The notes below the pieces were generated by a model. It saw only the letters and a program-made list of their open reading frames with translations. It made no database searches and was not told the DNA's origin. A stretch of DNA of 30,183 nucleotides from NCBI RefSeq assembly GCF_000003605.2, contig NW_003116448.1:537592-567774 (forward strand). Direction: 5' to 3'. Numbering within the stretch: position 1 is the first letter of the stretch; each line of letters begins with the position of its first letter. The stretch is from Saccoglossus kowalevskii. Its lineage: Eukaryota; Hemichordata; Enteropneusta; Harrimaniidae. Position numbers and translations under genes: made by a program. Positions 12,071 through 22,169 of the stretch are shown here, in pieces.

Positions 12071-13602
12071 ATCCATATTTAGGTATAAATTTGCATTGCC
12101 ATAGCTACCTGTTGTTTTTTTATACAGCAAGGTTTAGGTAATAGATTATTGAAACATTCTTGTGAATATAATTACTCTTTGTAATTCCCTCAATACTGTA
12201 TTATTTTTCAAATCAAGCTCTTTTCAAATCCCAAGACATTTTGCGGTTACTAATTCATCAAGATATTTTGTATATTTACCTCTGAGACGCTAATTATTTG
12301 ACAAATACCAGTATATATTAAAATATCTGCACCTGTCATGTCCCCACTGACAGCAATTATATTGTCTCACTTCTAACATATTTCCCTAGTTGGGCTCGCT
12401 TCTTTGCTTGAGAGGCTTCATTCTGAGTTTAATTTATTTGATGTTCAGCCATCGGAAATAAATGTCCCTTAACAGGTGTTGCCCTTATTGCATCGACTAT
12501 AAAGAAACAAATAGTAGTCTTCAAACAAAGATTTCATTTCATATTGTTCATTATACCCTTGCCCCTGTATGTGACAGTTTTATCACCTCTGTTTTTTACG
12601 CAGCGTAATACCGATGATTCAAGTATATATGATTTATTCGACTGATCATTTACTATGTCGGCATTTACAAGTAGTATTTATTATCAGGTCTCGGGAGATG
12701 TACTCTGCATCTCACGCTTCATATACTAGTTGAAATCTCTGCATGTCTAGTTTTATACATGTTGATAAAAAATGACAACGAATAATTTGTGTTTCTGTAT
12801 GTTCGGGATATCATACATGTATCACTCAACCCTTTGCATTTGCATATGAACTCAATAAAAGTGCGCCCTCTATGGCAAACATAGCGGCTATGTCTGTAAG
12901 GGTAACTTTGATGTCACAACTGTTGTCAAATTTATTAGAGGTTAAAGATCCAGATTCACTCTCACAAAAAAATTAAATTGAAAAGATTTTTTTTAATTTT
13001 GGGAAAAAGTCGCCAAGGAAATTTCTAGAAGCATTCAAAAATTAAGCAGTTTAGAGTGGATGTTATTACTACATCAATTACATGTAAGCCACTGTCTTAT
13101 AATTCCATTCATGCTGCACTGTATGTGACTTGTATGCAAAAACAATGAATGTTGAACTGCTTTTCAAATACTTCTCTTGCTTGCTTTGTCAAGGTATTAG
13201 GCCAAAAAAAAACAAATTGTTTCATTGCCCTCGGCGACCGTCCGAAAAATATGAAATATCGGGTGTTTTTTGTTTTTGTTTTGGGCCAAAATATAAACTA
13301 ACCATTTAAGCAGTAAAAAGTGTTTCTTCTAAAAATTAACGACCCCGGGGGGAGGGGGGATAAGTGTAGACTTTTAACTAAAATTCAACCAATTTTCCGA
13401 CTTGAGGGCAACATACATGTAAGTTGTTGTTTTTTGGGGCCTTAGGGTAGTTAGCCATCTATTAAACACAATCCAAAAAAAACAAGGAATTCAATGTTTA
13501 CTTACTGAATAGAACAATGGATGGGGCATAATCTAAATTATAGTTGGTTACAAAGTCTTATACATGTATATAAAAGTCGCATACATTGAGACCTCTCACA
13601 TA
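12071..13602. other. Non-coding stretch, no gene seen
   Basis: No supported exon was seen. A short inverted repeat gagatg-tactctg-catctc lies at 12695-12713. TACATGTA occurs at 12814, 13079, 13414 and 13561, a local cluster. A GC-rich tract with C and G runs lies near 13342-13360. Confidence 0.5.
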
Positions 13603-14236
13603 TTAAAGGGGAACTAAATAGAGCCTATTTTGGTGTTTGTATTTATCAAGTTATGTATATTGATTATAAATTTGAAAAAAAAAATGAAAAAAAATGATTA
13701 TCTTCAGAGGTATGATGATTTAAATATGAGAAACCATAAACCTGCGAAGGACTTCCGTTTGCGCCATCTTGCCATAAAAAAACGCCCTCGTGAGGTATGA
13801 ACAGGTAAGGTAACAAAGCATGATGACGAAATAGTATCTGATTAAATATAAGCAACTTAGGGAGCCATAGCTGGCTGGACTGGTGAATTGACTTCTATTC
13901 TAGGTTGTTTCGACTTTTACGTTAATGTTATTTACAAGTATATCAACATACAAACATTATGGATGTGCGATTGATCGAGACAGGCATTTTGTTTTGTTTT
14001 TTGTCTAACTGTCTAATAAATGCTGTTTCCAGTACTGCACTGTGCGGCGTGCAAATTATTCAAAGTATGGATGCTGGAGTATGCAATCTTGAGTTCGTTG
14101 GGTGGTGGTGGAAACATTTTCGTCCATGTATTCACGGGGCTGCACTGGCAAATCATGGGACAAGTGTCACAGGAACACCAAGCAGATTGTTCACAGACTT
14201 CCATGTAATTTGAAATATAACTTTCATCCGAACAAG
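13603..14236 (-). repeat. 634-base direct repeat, copy 1
   Basis: This copy is nearly identical to 16149-16783. Both begin with ttaaaggggaactaaatag and end with 'catccgaacaag'. Only scattered substitutions and small length changes in A runs separate them, so the duplication is fairly recent. The minus strand carries the P2X7-like reading-frame fragment described separately, so the repeat is best read in that direction, its A/T-rich left end being a possible 3' tail. The sequences flanking the two copies differ. Confidence 0.9.
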
Positions 14237-14300
14237 GGGCATCGTCGACGATATACTCTCATCACTCACACTGGACTGATCTGAATCGTCACAGTATACC
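14013..14300 (-). pseudogene. Broken P2X7-C-terminal-like cysteine-rich fragment, copy 1
   Basis: On the minus strand, 14154-14180 encodes WCSCDTCPM, preceded by EVCEQSA. This resembles the WCxCxxCxxM start of the cysteine-rich C-terminal domain of P2X7 receptors, which also occurs alone or in transposon-linked proteins in invertebrates. After a change of frame, 14059-14088 encodes DCILQHPYFE, which resembles the later 'CI..HP.F' segment. Upstream, a third frame gives an acidic and serine-rich stretch (DDSDQSSVSDES) near 14255-14290. The needed frame changes and the absence of a start and full domain indicate a decayed copy. The family assignment is from memory of the motif, not from a search. 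Confidence 0.4.
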
Positions 14301-14322
14301 GTACTTCCCTGATCATAAGCCC
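14297..14322 (+). repeat. Left inverted end of a possible DNA transposon
   Basis: This 26-base stretch starts taccgtacttcc and ends cataagccc. It is the reverse complement of 17472-17498 with about two mismatches. TA dinucleotides sit at the outer edges of both ends, as expected for a TA-inserting element. The ends are about 3.2 kb apart, and the assembly gap lies between them. Confidence 0.5.
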
Positions 14323-14514
14323 GGAGGCATGAACACGTAAAGGGAAAGTAAGGATGAGCTTGTACTCGAGGACCAACTCAGAAAAAATGATTTTGTTTTG
14401 GGGTTAAACACTGTAACCATCTTGCAAACAACGAAAATTATCCAAAAAAAATATTCGTTCACCACGCCGGGCTCGGGAAATAATACTTATTTTTGAAAAA
14501 AATGCGTCATGATT
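14323..14514. other. Interior of the possible transposon, no gene seen
   Basis: This short non-coding segment lies between the left inverted end and the assembly gap. Confidence 0.4.
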
Positions 14515-14564
14515 NNNNNNNNNNNNNNNNNNNNNNNNNNNNNNNNNNNNNNNNNNNNNNNNNN
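14515..14564. other. Assembly gap of 50 N
   Basis: Exactly 50 undetermined bases. The round number suggests a scaffolding placeholder, so the true distance between the flanks may differ. It falls between the two near-identical 634-base repeats, the sort of place where assembly often fails. Confidence 0.98.
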
Positions 14565-15440
14565 ATGAGACAGAGTCGTCAAACCACTAGTGACATTCAA
14601 AATAATGAAGATGCCACATCTTGATAAAATTTAATGATCATCACTTTTACCAATGCCCAGAGGATCTGATAATTATTGGAACTCTGGTGATGTGGGATCC
14701 CATGAAGAGATTGAAAAGCATGTACATTGTTGAATGAAATGGAGACGGTTCAAAGTTTGTCATTAAATGCAAGCCTAATGTACAGTTATTATTAGATAGA
14801 ATTTGATAATTAGTTCATTATAAAAGAACAGATAATTTACAGTAGGCAATAACATTTTATTTCTGAAATTTTAATTCCCATGATTGCCATTTGAGAACAT
14901 TTTTATTTCATTTTTATTTAAAATATTTCATTGAACCTTTTGTTCAAGAAAATATCAAGCATTTGTAATGTTTCTTCTTTTTCCACATTTTTCCACACAT
15001 CCATTTCTAAATTACAAATCTATATATTGAACTAATGATTATATTAGTTTTAGGTGAAGCATGATTTGACATATAAATACGGATATATTACCTCCCTTTT
15101 GTGATTTACACGCATGGCAACCAAAAATGATAATTATGATTCCTAATTGGCAATTCTTTATAACACTAACTTAAGCCTAAGAACGTTGTTCATTTACATA
15201 CCTCTGTCACCAAGCTACTATTCTATGACAAGGAATTTCAAGGTTGCATGTTTTGAATTTTGCTCAAATTGACTGAACTATTCACAATTATAATTATAAT
15301 TTGATGACTCAGCTAATTACATATTAGACACTACTTGCAGTATTACAAGGACACACTTGAATTAGTTGAATAATAATAGATGATACTAAGATAGCTGAAA
15401 ATGATGCCAACTAGAATATGAAATATTGAAATGTGGGAGG
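14565..15440. other. Non-coding AT-rich stretch, nothing recognised
   Basis: No supported exon or repeat was seen on either strand. Confidence 0.5.
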
Positions 15441-15449
15441 GTCGTCACT

Positions 15450-15461
15450 TGCGCACGCGCG
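15450..15461 (+). promoter_or_regulatory. NRF1-consensus site in a small CpG island-like patch
   Basis: The sequence tgcgcacgcgcg fits the NRF1 consensus YGCGCAYGCGCR exactly. It lies in a short GC-rich patch (about 15435-15500) within AT-rich sequence. About 60 bases on is an inverted repeat attgttt-tgt-aaacaat with a forkhead-like gtaaaca. NRF1 sites are typical of housekeeping promoters, but no first exon is recognisable nearby, so this may be chance or a lone regulatory element. Confidence 0.35.
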
Positions 15462-15851
15462 GGAATTGAGCCCCAAACGACGATAACAACACACGCTAAA
15501 AACGCAAAGGCTCATGGGTAGACAATTGTTTTGTAAACAATGACACGCTATGGCCATCTGACTCCCTCGCTTTAAACATGTATGTTTTCACATCTTCTCA
15601 CAGAGAGTTCCAATCATGGACTGACATGTTCTTACATGTGTGTATAATATACAGGTACATATAGTGTAAAGTTGTTTTTTCTCCCTACTGAAGTATCATA
15701 TCAACAACCTGATTTTGGGAAAATTATTTGGATTCAATTATTTAAATTGGCTCATAGCATCCATTTATTTCTCATTGGTAGATAGATGTATATACATTTA
15801 TTTGGAAGGGGACATACATGTATTCCTCAACTCAGTCCTGAACAAATAAAG

Positions 15852-16149
15852 TTGGCCAAAAAATCAGAAAAAAATCATTTTTCATTGCAAAATGCAAATT
15901 CCAGGGCCAAATTTCCTTTTATTCATTGTAAATTGCCAATTCCATGGCTCGATTTTGTTTTATACATATTGAAGCACTAATTCCAGGGCCCAAATTCTCT
16001 TATTTATTGTAAAATGCAGATTACAGGGCCCAATTTTCGTTTATTCATTTTAAAATGCTAATTTCAGGGCCCAAATTCGCTTATTTATTGTAAAATGCTA
16101 ATTCCAGAGCCCATTTTTTTTATTCATTTTACATGCTAATTGCAGGGCT
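15852..16149. repeat. Decayed tandem repeat of about 41 bases, seven units
   Basis: The motif 'ccagggccc' or a close variant recurs at 15901, 15942, 15983, 16023, 16064, 16104 and 16142, a spacing of 38-41 bases. Between the marks the pattern is roughly 'aaattctcttatttattgta' then 'aaaatgctaatt'. Units differ clearly from each other, so the array is old. It ends directly at the start of the second 634-base repeat. Confidence 0.85.
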
Positions 16150-16783
16150 TAAAGGGGAACTAAATAGAGCTTATTTTGGTGTTTGTATTTATCAAGTTAT
16201 GTATATTGATTATAAATTTGAAAAAATAAAATAAAAAAAATGATTATCTTCAGAGTTATGATGATTTAAATATGAGAAACCATAAACCTGCGAAGGACTT
16301 CCGTTTGCGCCATCTTGCCATTAAAAAAAACGTCCTCATGAGGTATAAACAGGTAAGGTAACAAAGCATGATGACGAAATAGTATCTGATTAAATATAAG
16401 CAACTTAGGGAGCCATAGCTGGCTGGACTGGTGAATTGACTTCTAGTCTGTTGTTTCGACTTTTACGTTAATGTTATTTACAAGCATATCAACATACAAA
16501 CATTATGGATGTGCGATTGATCGAGACGGACATTTTGTTTTGTTTTTTGTCTAACTGTCTAATGAAATGTTGTTTCCAGTACTGCACTGTGCGACGTGCA
16601 AATTATTCAAAGTATGGATGCTGGAGTATGCAATCTTGAGTTCGTAGGGTGGTGGTGGAAACATTTTCGTCCATGTATTCACGGGGCTGCACTGGCAAAT
16701 CATGGGACAAGTGTCACAGGAACACCAAGCAGATTGTTCACAGACTTCCGTGTAATTTGAAATATAACTTTCATCCGAACAAG
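16149..16783 (-). repeat. 634/635-base direct repeat, copy 2
   Basis: Near-identical partner of 13603-14236, in the same orientation and about 2.5 kb further on. It begins exactly where the 41-base array stops. Past 16783 it departs from copy 1. The minus-strand sequence upstream of this point (16800-16890 on +) has an inverted CCAAT box (ccaat at 16806-16810) and an ETS-like gcggaagtga at 16872-16881, so it may keep a promoter that copy 1 lacks. Confidence 0.9.
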
Positions 16784-16802
16784 AACAGGTCATGTCTTTC
16801 AT
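16540..16802 (-). pseudogene. Broken P2X7-C-terminal-like cysteine-rich fragment, copy 2
   Basis: The minus-strand open frame at 16551-16802 starts with an ATG (MKDMTCSCSDES) and reaches WCSCDTCPM at 16701-16727. As in copy 1, the family-like continuation is then in another frame, with DCILQHPYFE at 16606-16635. A weaker match to the next part of the domain (VQYWKQHF) follows after another shift and a stop. Both copies share the same breaks, so the damage came before the duplication. I infer a dead fragment of a P2X7-tail-type gene. An 83-residue cysteine-rich protein from the intact frame is possible but unsupported. Confidence 0.4.
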
Positions 16803-17471
16803 TAACCAATCAAAATGATGTGTCGTAATGATGAAATTTTCCGATTATTGACGATGATTTTTTAGCGCAATGCGGAAGTGAATTACCGCAAAGTTAAAAT
16901 GCGATCTGTAGCACTGATTGCAACGAAAAAAACGATGATTCTTTTCCCCTAAAAACTGGCGATTCGCAATTTCCGAAATATAAACGACGGTTAATAGTAA
17001 CGGTGGGTAAACTGAGTGTGGAGGAAGAATTTAAACACCTTTCTCGGTCGCCAACATGTCGCATCATTCAAACCCTAGGCCTTTCATGATAGTCTCAAAG
17101 TAAACCATGCCCAATAACCAGGTACACGCCTTGACGATCACATTTTTGGCTTTTCGAAGGCAACTACTCAAAGAAATATGGATTACTTCAGAATTGCAAC
17201 ATCGATGTTCATCCTGAGTAAATAGAAACGATGCGAATCACGTTGTGTACGTTCGCCATGCACTCTGAACTTGAAATTAATGCGAGTTTTCTCATAAAAC
17301 TAAAAGCATGAACCAAACTAACGATTATTATGAAATGAAACACACCTTTTACACACATATTTTAAAGAATATCGTCGACGCCCAGTAAAAACACTCTGGG
17401 CTTATAATCGTGAATGCCCTCAACTCGATAAATACCAAGTAAAAACATAGGGATGGGCTTCATACTCGGGA
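16803..17471. other. CpG-richer interior of the possible transposon
   Basis: GC and CpG content is higher than in the surrounding DNA. A hairpin gcccag-taaaaacact-ctgggc lies at 17380-17401, and 'atcgtcgacg' at 17371-17380 echoes the perfect palindrome atcgtcgacgat at 14241-14252. No coding exon was recognised. Confidence 0.35.
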
Positions 17472-17498
17472 GGGGCTTACGATCGGGGAAGTACGGTA
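17472..17498 (-). repeat. Right inverted end of a possible DNA transposon
   Basis: This stretch starts ggggcttacgatcggggaa and ends gtacggta. It is the reverse complement of 14297-14322 with about two mismatches. The related phrase 'gggcttataatcg' recurs inside at about 17399, a subterminal repeat. No transposase gene is visible. Confidence 0.5.
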
Positions 17499-18451
17499 CT
17501 TTAACGCAATTGGGCTTTCACTCTCAGAATACTGTGGTTCAAACGCATAAGGCTCTAACCAAAGTTATAAAAAGCACATTGTGCATATAAAAGTTGAGTT
17601 TATACTAATAGTACACATTGCTTGGCAGCATGAACGGCTATGTACAATGGCGTATACGAATGCGATCAGATACTAAAACGTCATAGCTTTGAAAAGTACC
17701 CGGATGTTAAATATGTTCGTTCGTTAATGGCCTCCATGGCAAGCACTTCAAATGCCCATCCAAGCTACAGTTATAATTAAAACAAAATTAAACCACTGCA
17801 ATATTATTTCGAATACAGTTTAGAATATACACAACTATAAATTAAGGCCGCATTTAGGTTCGCTTTAAAGTACATGTGTATGCACGCTGTTGTGCTATGC
17901 ATAAAGTTGATTGGCGTAATTAATGTTATTTTTACTTAATAACCAAGTGAAAACCAACAATCACTCAGGAGGTCAGAGTGATAATATTGAATCACTCAAT
18001 CTCTGTCACACTTTGGAATATGTTAATAGTAACAGCTTTGATAAGAAACTAACTAGAACAAGTACGTACATCATGCGTTATCGCAGCATACAAATTATGT
18101 AATTCCAATCTTTGTAAAGATGTTTGTGTGTGAGAGACATGCACTGTCAAATGGGAAATATTCACTTATTTTCAATTCACTTGTTGTGAAAGAAACAATT
18201 CATATATATATAATCAAATAATCAACATTTTTGAAAAAATATGGAAAACATTATTCCCGTGAAATTATTGTGTGATTATTTTGAAAGCATTCAAAGGTGA
18301 CTTGAACTCTTCTTTTTGAATCTTTATCTTTTCTTGAAAGAACAATTTATCTGCGTTGTTACATCATTGTAATATAGCCATAATTGAAAACATCTGCTTT
18401 AAATTTTGCATTTTTATGCAAGTTCTCAAACTAACTGTCCAGCATGATCAT
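17499..18451. other. Non-coding stretch, nothing recognised
   Basis: No supported exon or clear repeat was seen. Confidence 0.5.
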
Positions 18452-18760
18452 TTATTATTATACATCTGTCACCGTAACGCCATAAGTTACAGCGTGCCGT
18501 AATTTTGCGGTATTTTACGGGGTATTTTCATACTACCATATTAGGAAATGCGAATTCCAAATATGGAATGATTACGCGCGTGAGCGTCCTCTAATAATAA
18601 AAGCAAACATGGCTGCCACCAGGATTTGATCGGACACCACACAAAGAAGTACGCTGATTCTGTTTTAAACTTTTTGGATTTCGGCATTCCCATAATGTAT
18701 CCTTGGAAGGAAAAGATGTATAATAATAAGGTTATTACGAAGATACCTCAAAGTATGCAC
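18452..18760 (+). repeat. Left arm of a diverged inverted repeat pair
   Basis: Several blocks match the reverse complement of 19747-19983 in the same order: 'attatacatctgtc', 'agttacagcgtg', 'ccatattaggaa' and 'aagatgtataataataaggt', ending in 'aaagtatgcac'. The two arms have diverged, and this one is longer by about 70 bases. The 66-codon frame at 18626-18826 has no recognisable motif. Confidence 0.7.
18536..18566 (+). promoter_or_regulatory. Two CArG boxes (SRF-type sites)
   Basis: The sequence ccatattagg at 18536-18545 matches CC(A/T)6GG and is the same decamer as in the vertebrate c-fos serum response element. A second box, ccaaatatgg, lies at 18557-18566, 21 bases on, or two helical turns. 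About 40 bases further on is a YY1-like aaacatggctgcc at 18605-18617. The first box is kept in the inverted partner (cctaatatgg at 19884-19893). Function is inferred only from the motif. Confidence 0.4.
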
Positions 18761-18762
18761 AA

Positions 18763-18824
18763 AGACAGTACAGCGGGAGTATCGACCGACGCGCAGCGGA
18801 GGTCGATGCGACAGCGTACTGTCT
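18763..18824. repeat. Long two-part hairpin
   Basis: The outer arms agacagtac (18763-18771) and gtactgtct (18816-18824) are perfect complements. Inside them, tcgacc (18782-18787) pairs with ggtcga (18801-18806). The segment is much richer in CpG than its neighbours and directly follows the left arm of the inverted repeat pair. Confidence 0.7.
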
Positions 18825-19746
18825 GAGTAGAATCTGAGTATATCATCCTTTGCAGATTGTGTCTGGTGTTCTCTATTAAAATAAATATCAAGTTTTATCC
18901 AGCATGCACCATCTATTACACATGCATGTTCAAGATTTTTGGTCGAAAATGATGAGATTTAAAATTATTGGTAGTCTCAGTATGGTATTGTCAGTAAAGT
19001 CAGCGATTCTAACCAAGGTATTTGTAAGAAATCAATACTTGCATATAAAATATTAATTTAATATCTTAAAATCAGCTGGTGCCTATACCAACAGAGATAT
19101 TTGATTTGTAATTACGGCTTGTAACCTAAAAGTTGAATTTAATCCTCTATCATTCCAGATTAAATTGAACAAAAAGTTAAAAGGTCTCTGAACACAAGAA
19201 CCTCCTTGGTGTGTTTATGACAGTAGAGCCATTTTTATTTCGTTGAACATGTTTAATTGCATTTTCATGTACAGTGACTAGTCATCTGATAGATTCGTCT
19301 GCATTCGGCGTCCGCATAACTTATTTAAATATCACATTACAGTGTTTATACTTATCGTCATGGTATTCTGTCAACTATCAGAAGTAGATTTGCAAATATC
19401 AATAATAACATCGGCTTTATCAGAGAAATTAATGTCATTTTAATGTTATTCTAAAAATATAAAAGTACATGTATATCTAATGTTATATATTGGTATCTGA
19501 TCATTGGTAAAAAAAAACAATACACAAATAATAATTTAAAATAATAATATATCAATATATAACAGTAATATTCATATTCTGACAGCTCATAATGCTGGTG
19601 TAACTCACTGTCATACATGTACTACCCCTGATGTAAAATATCCACTTTATATTGTACATATAATAATTATTAAATAATAATATTATATTATTACAAATAT
19701 TATGAGGTTATTACGAGTACAGCGAAAGTGGCTTATGTGACCACAT
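18825..19746. other. Non-coding spacer between inverted arms
   Basis: AT-rich sequence with a very AT-rich palindromic patch near 19655-19705. TACATGTA occurs at 19466 and 19614. No exon or transposase was recognised. Confidence 0.5.
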
Positions 19747-19983
19747 ACTAAAGTGCATACTTTGCCGTATTTCCATAATAACCTTATGATTATACATCTT
19801 CTCAACGTAATCACTCAGCGTGTGAAACCTAGAACTGCGGAAATTGGTGGTTTTTTTCTTATAATCGTTACATGTTTGGAATTCCTAATATGGAACAATG
19901 CAGATACCCTGTGCTATACTGCAACATCATGTCACACTGTAACTCATGTAATTATAGCGACTGATGTATAATAAGAATAGTTA
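19747..19983 (-). repeat. Right arm of a diverged inverted repeat pair
   Basis: Reverse-complement partner of 18452-18760. On the minus strand it reads 'attatacatcagtcgc', 'gagttacagtgtg', 'ccatattaggaattcc', 'agaagatgtataatcataag' and 'caaagtatgcac'. One CArG box survives (19884-19893), while the second has become ccaaacatgt. The 72-codon + strand frame here is antisense to the repeat and is not supported as a gene. Confidence 0.7.
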
Positions 19984-21257
19984 TATTATTTTATAGACAG
20001 CTGACCTTGCAAGTATATATACTTTACATGGTTTTTAATGGAGGTACACGTATGAGTCGAATTAAAGATTATATGTCATGTTCGTCATACTTACATGTAC
20101 TTTGTTATTGGGTCATGCCATTAGGAAACAGAACATGACGAAAATTGACGTACAATTCTGTCAGTTTTCAGATTGATAATAGATTTCTATTACATACAAT
20201 GCAAATTTCTTTCCCATAATGCATTGCATATATGTGCAGTTGCATGCTCAGTAATGCAAAATTTGATTTTGCCTCGAACATTCTTAATAGTTATTCTGTT
20301 AGTAGTTAACTTAAATGTGAGTCATAAATCATGCGATAATAGAGTTCAGCGTAACCTTTTTTGTAACTACCACATTTATATATACCGATATATATAATAT
20401 CTATCAGTGAAGTCATTTACTGTGTTGACAGGCTGTGTATTCTCATTCTTCTTATGGTGTGGCACAAGTGTTCTTGATAACAAAACGATTTCTATTTTAT
20501 AGTCATCAGGGAGGTTAATCTATTCGAAGGTAATTTCAATAAATCGTCTAATCATGAAGATTCCTTGCATCGAAAATTAACCAGTTGATCTGTTCAAACT
20601 GTTTCAACTGTTTTATTTTTGCTGCTATCAATTTTTGCGATTTCATATTTAAGAGCGTTCGTTATGACGAAATTTCACGAATGTCACTGTGACTCGCGAA
20701 AGATACAAGATGAAATGAAATGTTCACTGCTAGTAATTTGCTGTTTTCACTAACGCAAAAATTCTTTTTTTCGAAATTAACGCAGATTACAGTACATTTT
20801 TAAAAGATATATGTGAATTTGTATGTTTACTCGCAACCTTATATACAGTTAATTATTTTAATAGCTGTATTATAGCTCATGTTATTCAAAATACAGCAAA
20901 TACTGCCCCAAGTACTGTGTACCCGTATACTTTCACATTAATTATACTTAGCAATATCAAATAAACGCTGAGCTAAGAGTGTGACAGTGCATTATAAATA
21001 TCACATTGATATTCATTGATTTTTTTTTGCCAATGTGTCTCAAAACACAGGGCAAGGATTTAATTGTATCTCTTCTATAATCTGCACAGTTTATTTTCTC
21101 TGATTGAATTGTTTTTTTGGCTCAAATAACTGAATTATTCAAGATGAATTCAATGAGTTAAAGGCAGTAACTTATAAATTCAGGTATGGCCAGTATCAAA
21201 TCTGAGGAGATGGTAGAACTTGTCTGTACAAAATATTTATTGCACCTCTATCAAGTT
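19984..21257. other. Non-coding AT-rich stretch, nothing recognised
   Basis: No supported exon was seen. TACATGTA occurs at 20092. Confidence 0.5.
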
Positions 21258-21356
21258 CATTGTTTTGGTAATCAGCTTCGCTAGGATTGCCATTGTTTTG
21301 GTAATCAGCTTTGCTAGGATTGCCATTAGATTCACTTGTATGTGTGTGTGTGTGTG
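21258..21356. repeat. 33-base tandem duplication followed by a TG microsatellite
   Basis: Two units of 33 bases beginning cattgttttggtaatcagct lie at 21258-21290 and 21291-21323, with one C/T difference. A (TG) run of about eight copies follows at 21341-21356. Confidence 0.9.
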
Positions 21357-21462
21357 ATTTTCTGTGTCTTCACGTATTAATTCTTCTGTGAATTTTTTTG
21401 ACTCGGTTGATTTTTGCTAAAATTTGGCAGGCAGGTCACTCCTTCACTCAAGTTCTGTGGTA

Positions 21463-21780
21463 AAATCTCAAACAATTCCTGGCCCACTGTTACCATAGCA
21501 ACAGCAAAAAAAAATGATTTTGGAATAGCTTCGCGCCAAATGCATTTCATCCTACAAATTTAGGATAAAAATCTCGGATATAGTTCATTTTACTCAATTT
21601 GAGTGTGGGCACAAAGTTACTATTTGTTTTTTGATATCTTTTTTCATTACCCAGAAATTTGACTTCAAAAAAAATTCCTGGCCAAACCTTTTCATTACAA
21701 CAGCCATTAAACTGTTTTTTGAATACTTTCGCGCCAAATGTATTACCTCCTACCAGTCTTGTAATAGCAGTGTTCAAATG
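21463..21780 (+). repeat. Diverged duplication of about 100 bases, spaced about 190 bases
   Basis: Two blocks share 'aattcctggcc', 'attacaacagc' or 'ccatagcaacagc', 'tttcgcgccaaatg' and 'cctac' in the same order, one at 21470-21560 and one at 21670-21765. A weaker third relative may lie at 21944-22010. Divergence is high, so the duplication is old. Confidence 0.5.
21489..21502 (+). promoter_or_regulatory. RFX X-box-like site
   Basis: The sequence gttaccatagcaac is a near-perfect inverted pair of half sites typical of RFX-family X-boxes. Its counterpart in the diverged copy is decayed. Confidence 0.35.
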
Positions 21781-21951
21781 ATCATGCTTTTTATTTTGGC
21801 TAATTTGCGCACCAACCAGAGATCACTCATGTCTGGCACTCACATTGCAACTTTGAATGAACTGTAAATGCTGGTTCAATCAAAGAATACAAGCATGTAT
21901 ACAGGAACCTGGTTTCAGTTATAAACCGACTGTTTGCTTTATGTTCATGCC

Positions 21952-21964
21952 CTACCATGGCAAC
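21952..21964 (+). promoter_or_regulatory. Second RFX X-box-like site
   Basis: The sequence ctaccatggcaac, on the minus strand gttgccatggtag, also fits the RFX consensus closely. It lies 460 bases from the first site. Open frames of about 100 codons cross it on both strands without any recognisable motif. Confidence 0.3.
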
Positions 21965-22169
21965 AACCGAAAACATGTTGCATGTTTTTTGAGCGAAGCA
22001 GATCGCCAACCAGCTTACTGGCTTGTTTTGTTTGTATGTTTCTTCCCTGTAATTTTCTCTGTAGAATCGCAGCTCCCTTCTCGACATGGGTTTCATATGA
22101 CACCTTGCTTTCAACCTGCGATGTTTCATTTAATTGGGCAATATAAAATTCAATATTCATAAAATGTAT

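Noticed and set aside
21827-22162. Opposed frames of about 100 codons on both strands
   Set aside because: Neither shows a known motif, both lie in repeat-like sequence, and overlap on both strands is typical of chance.
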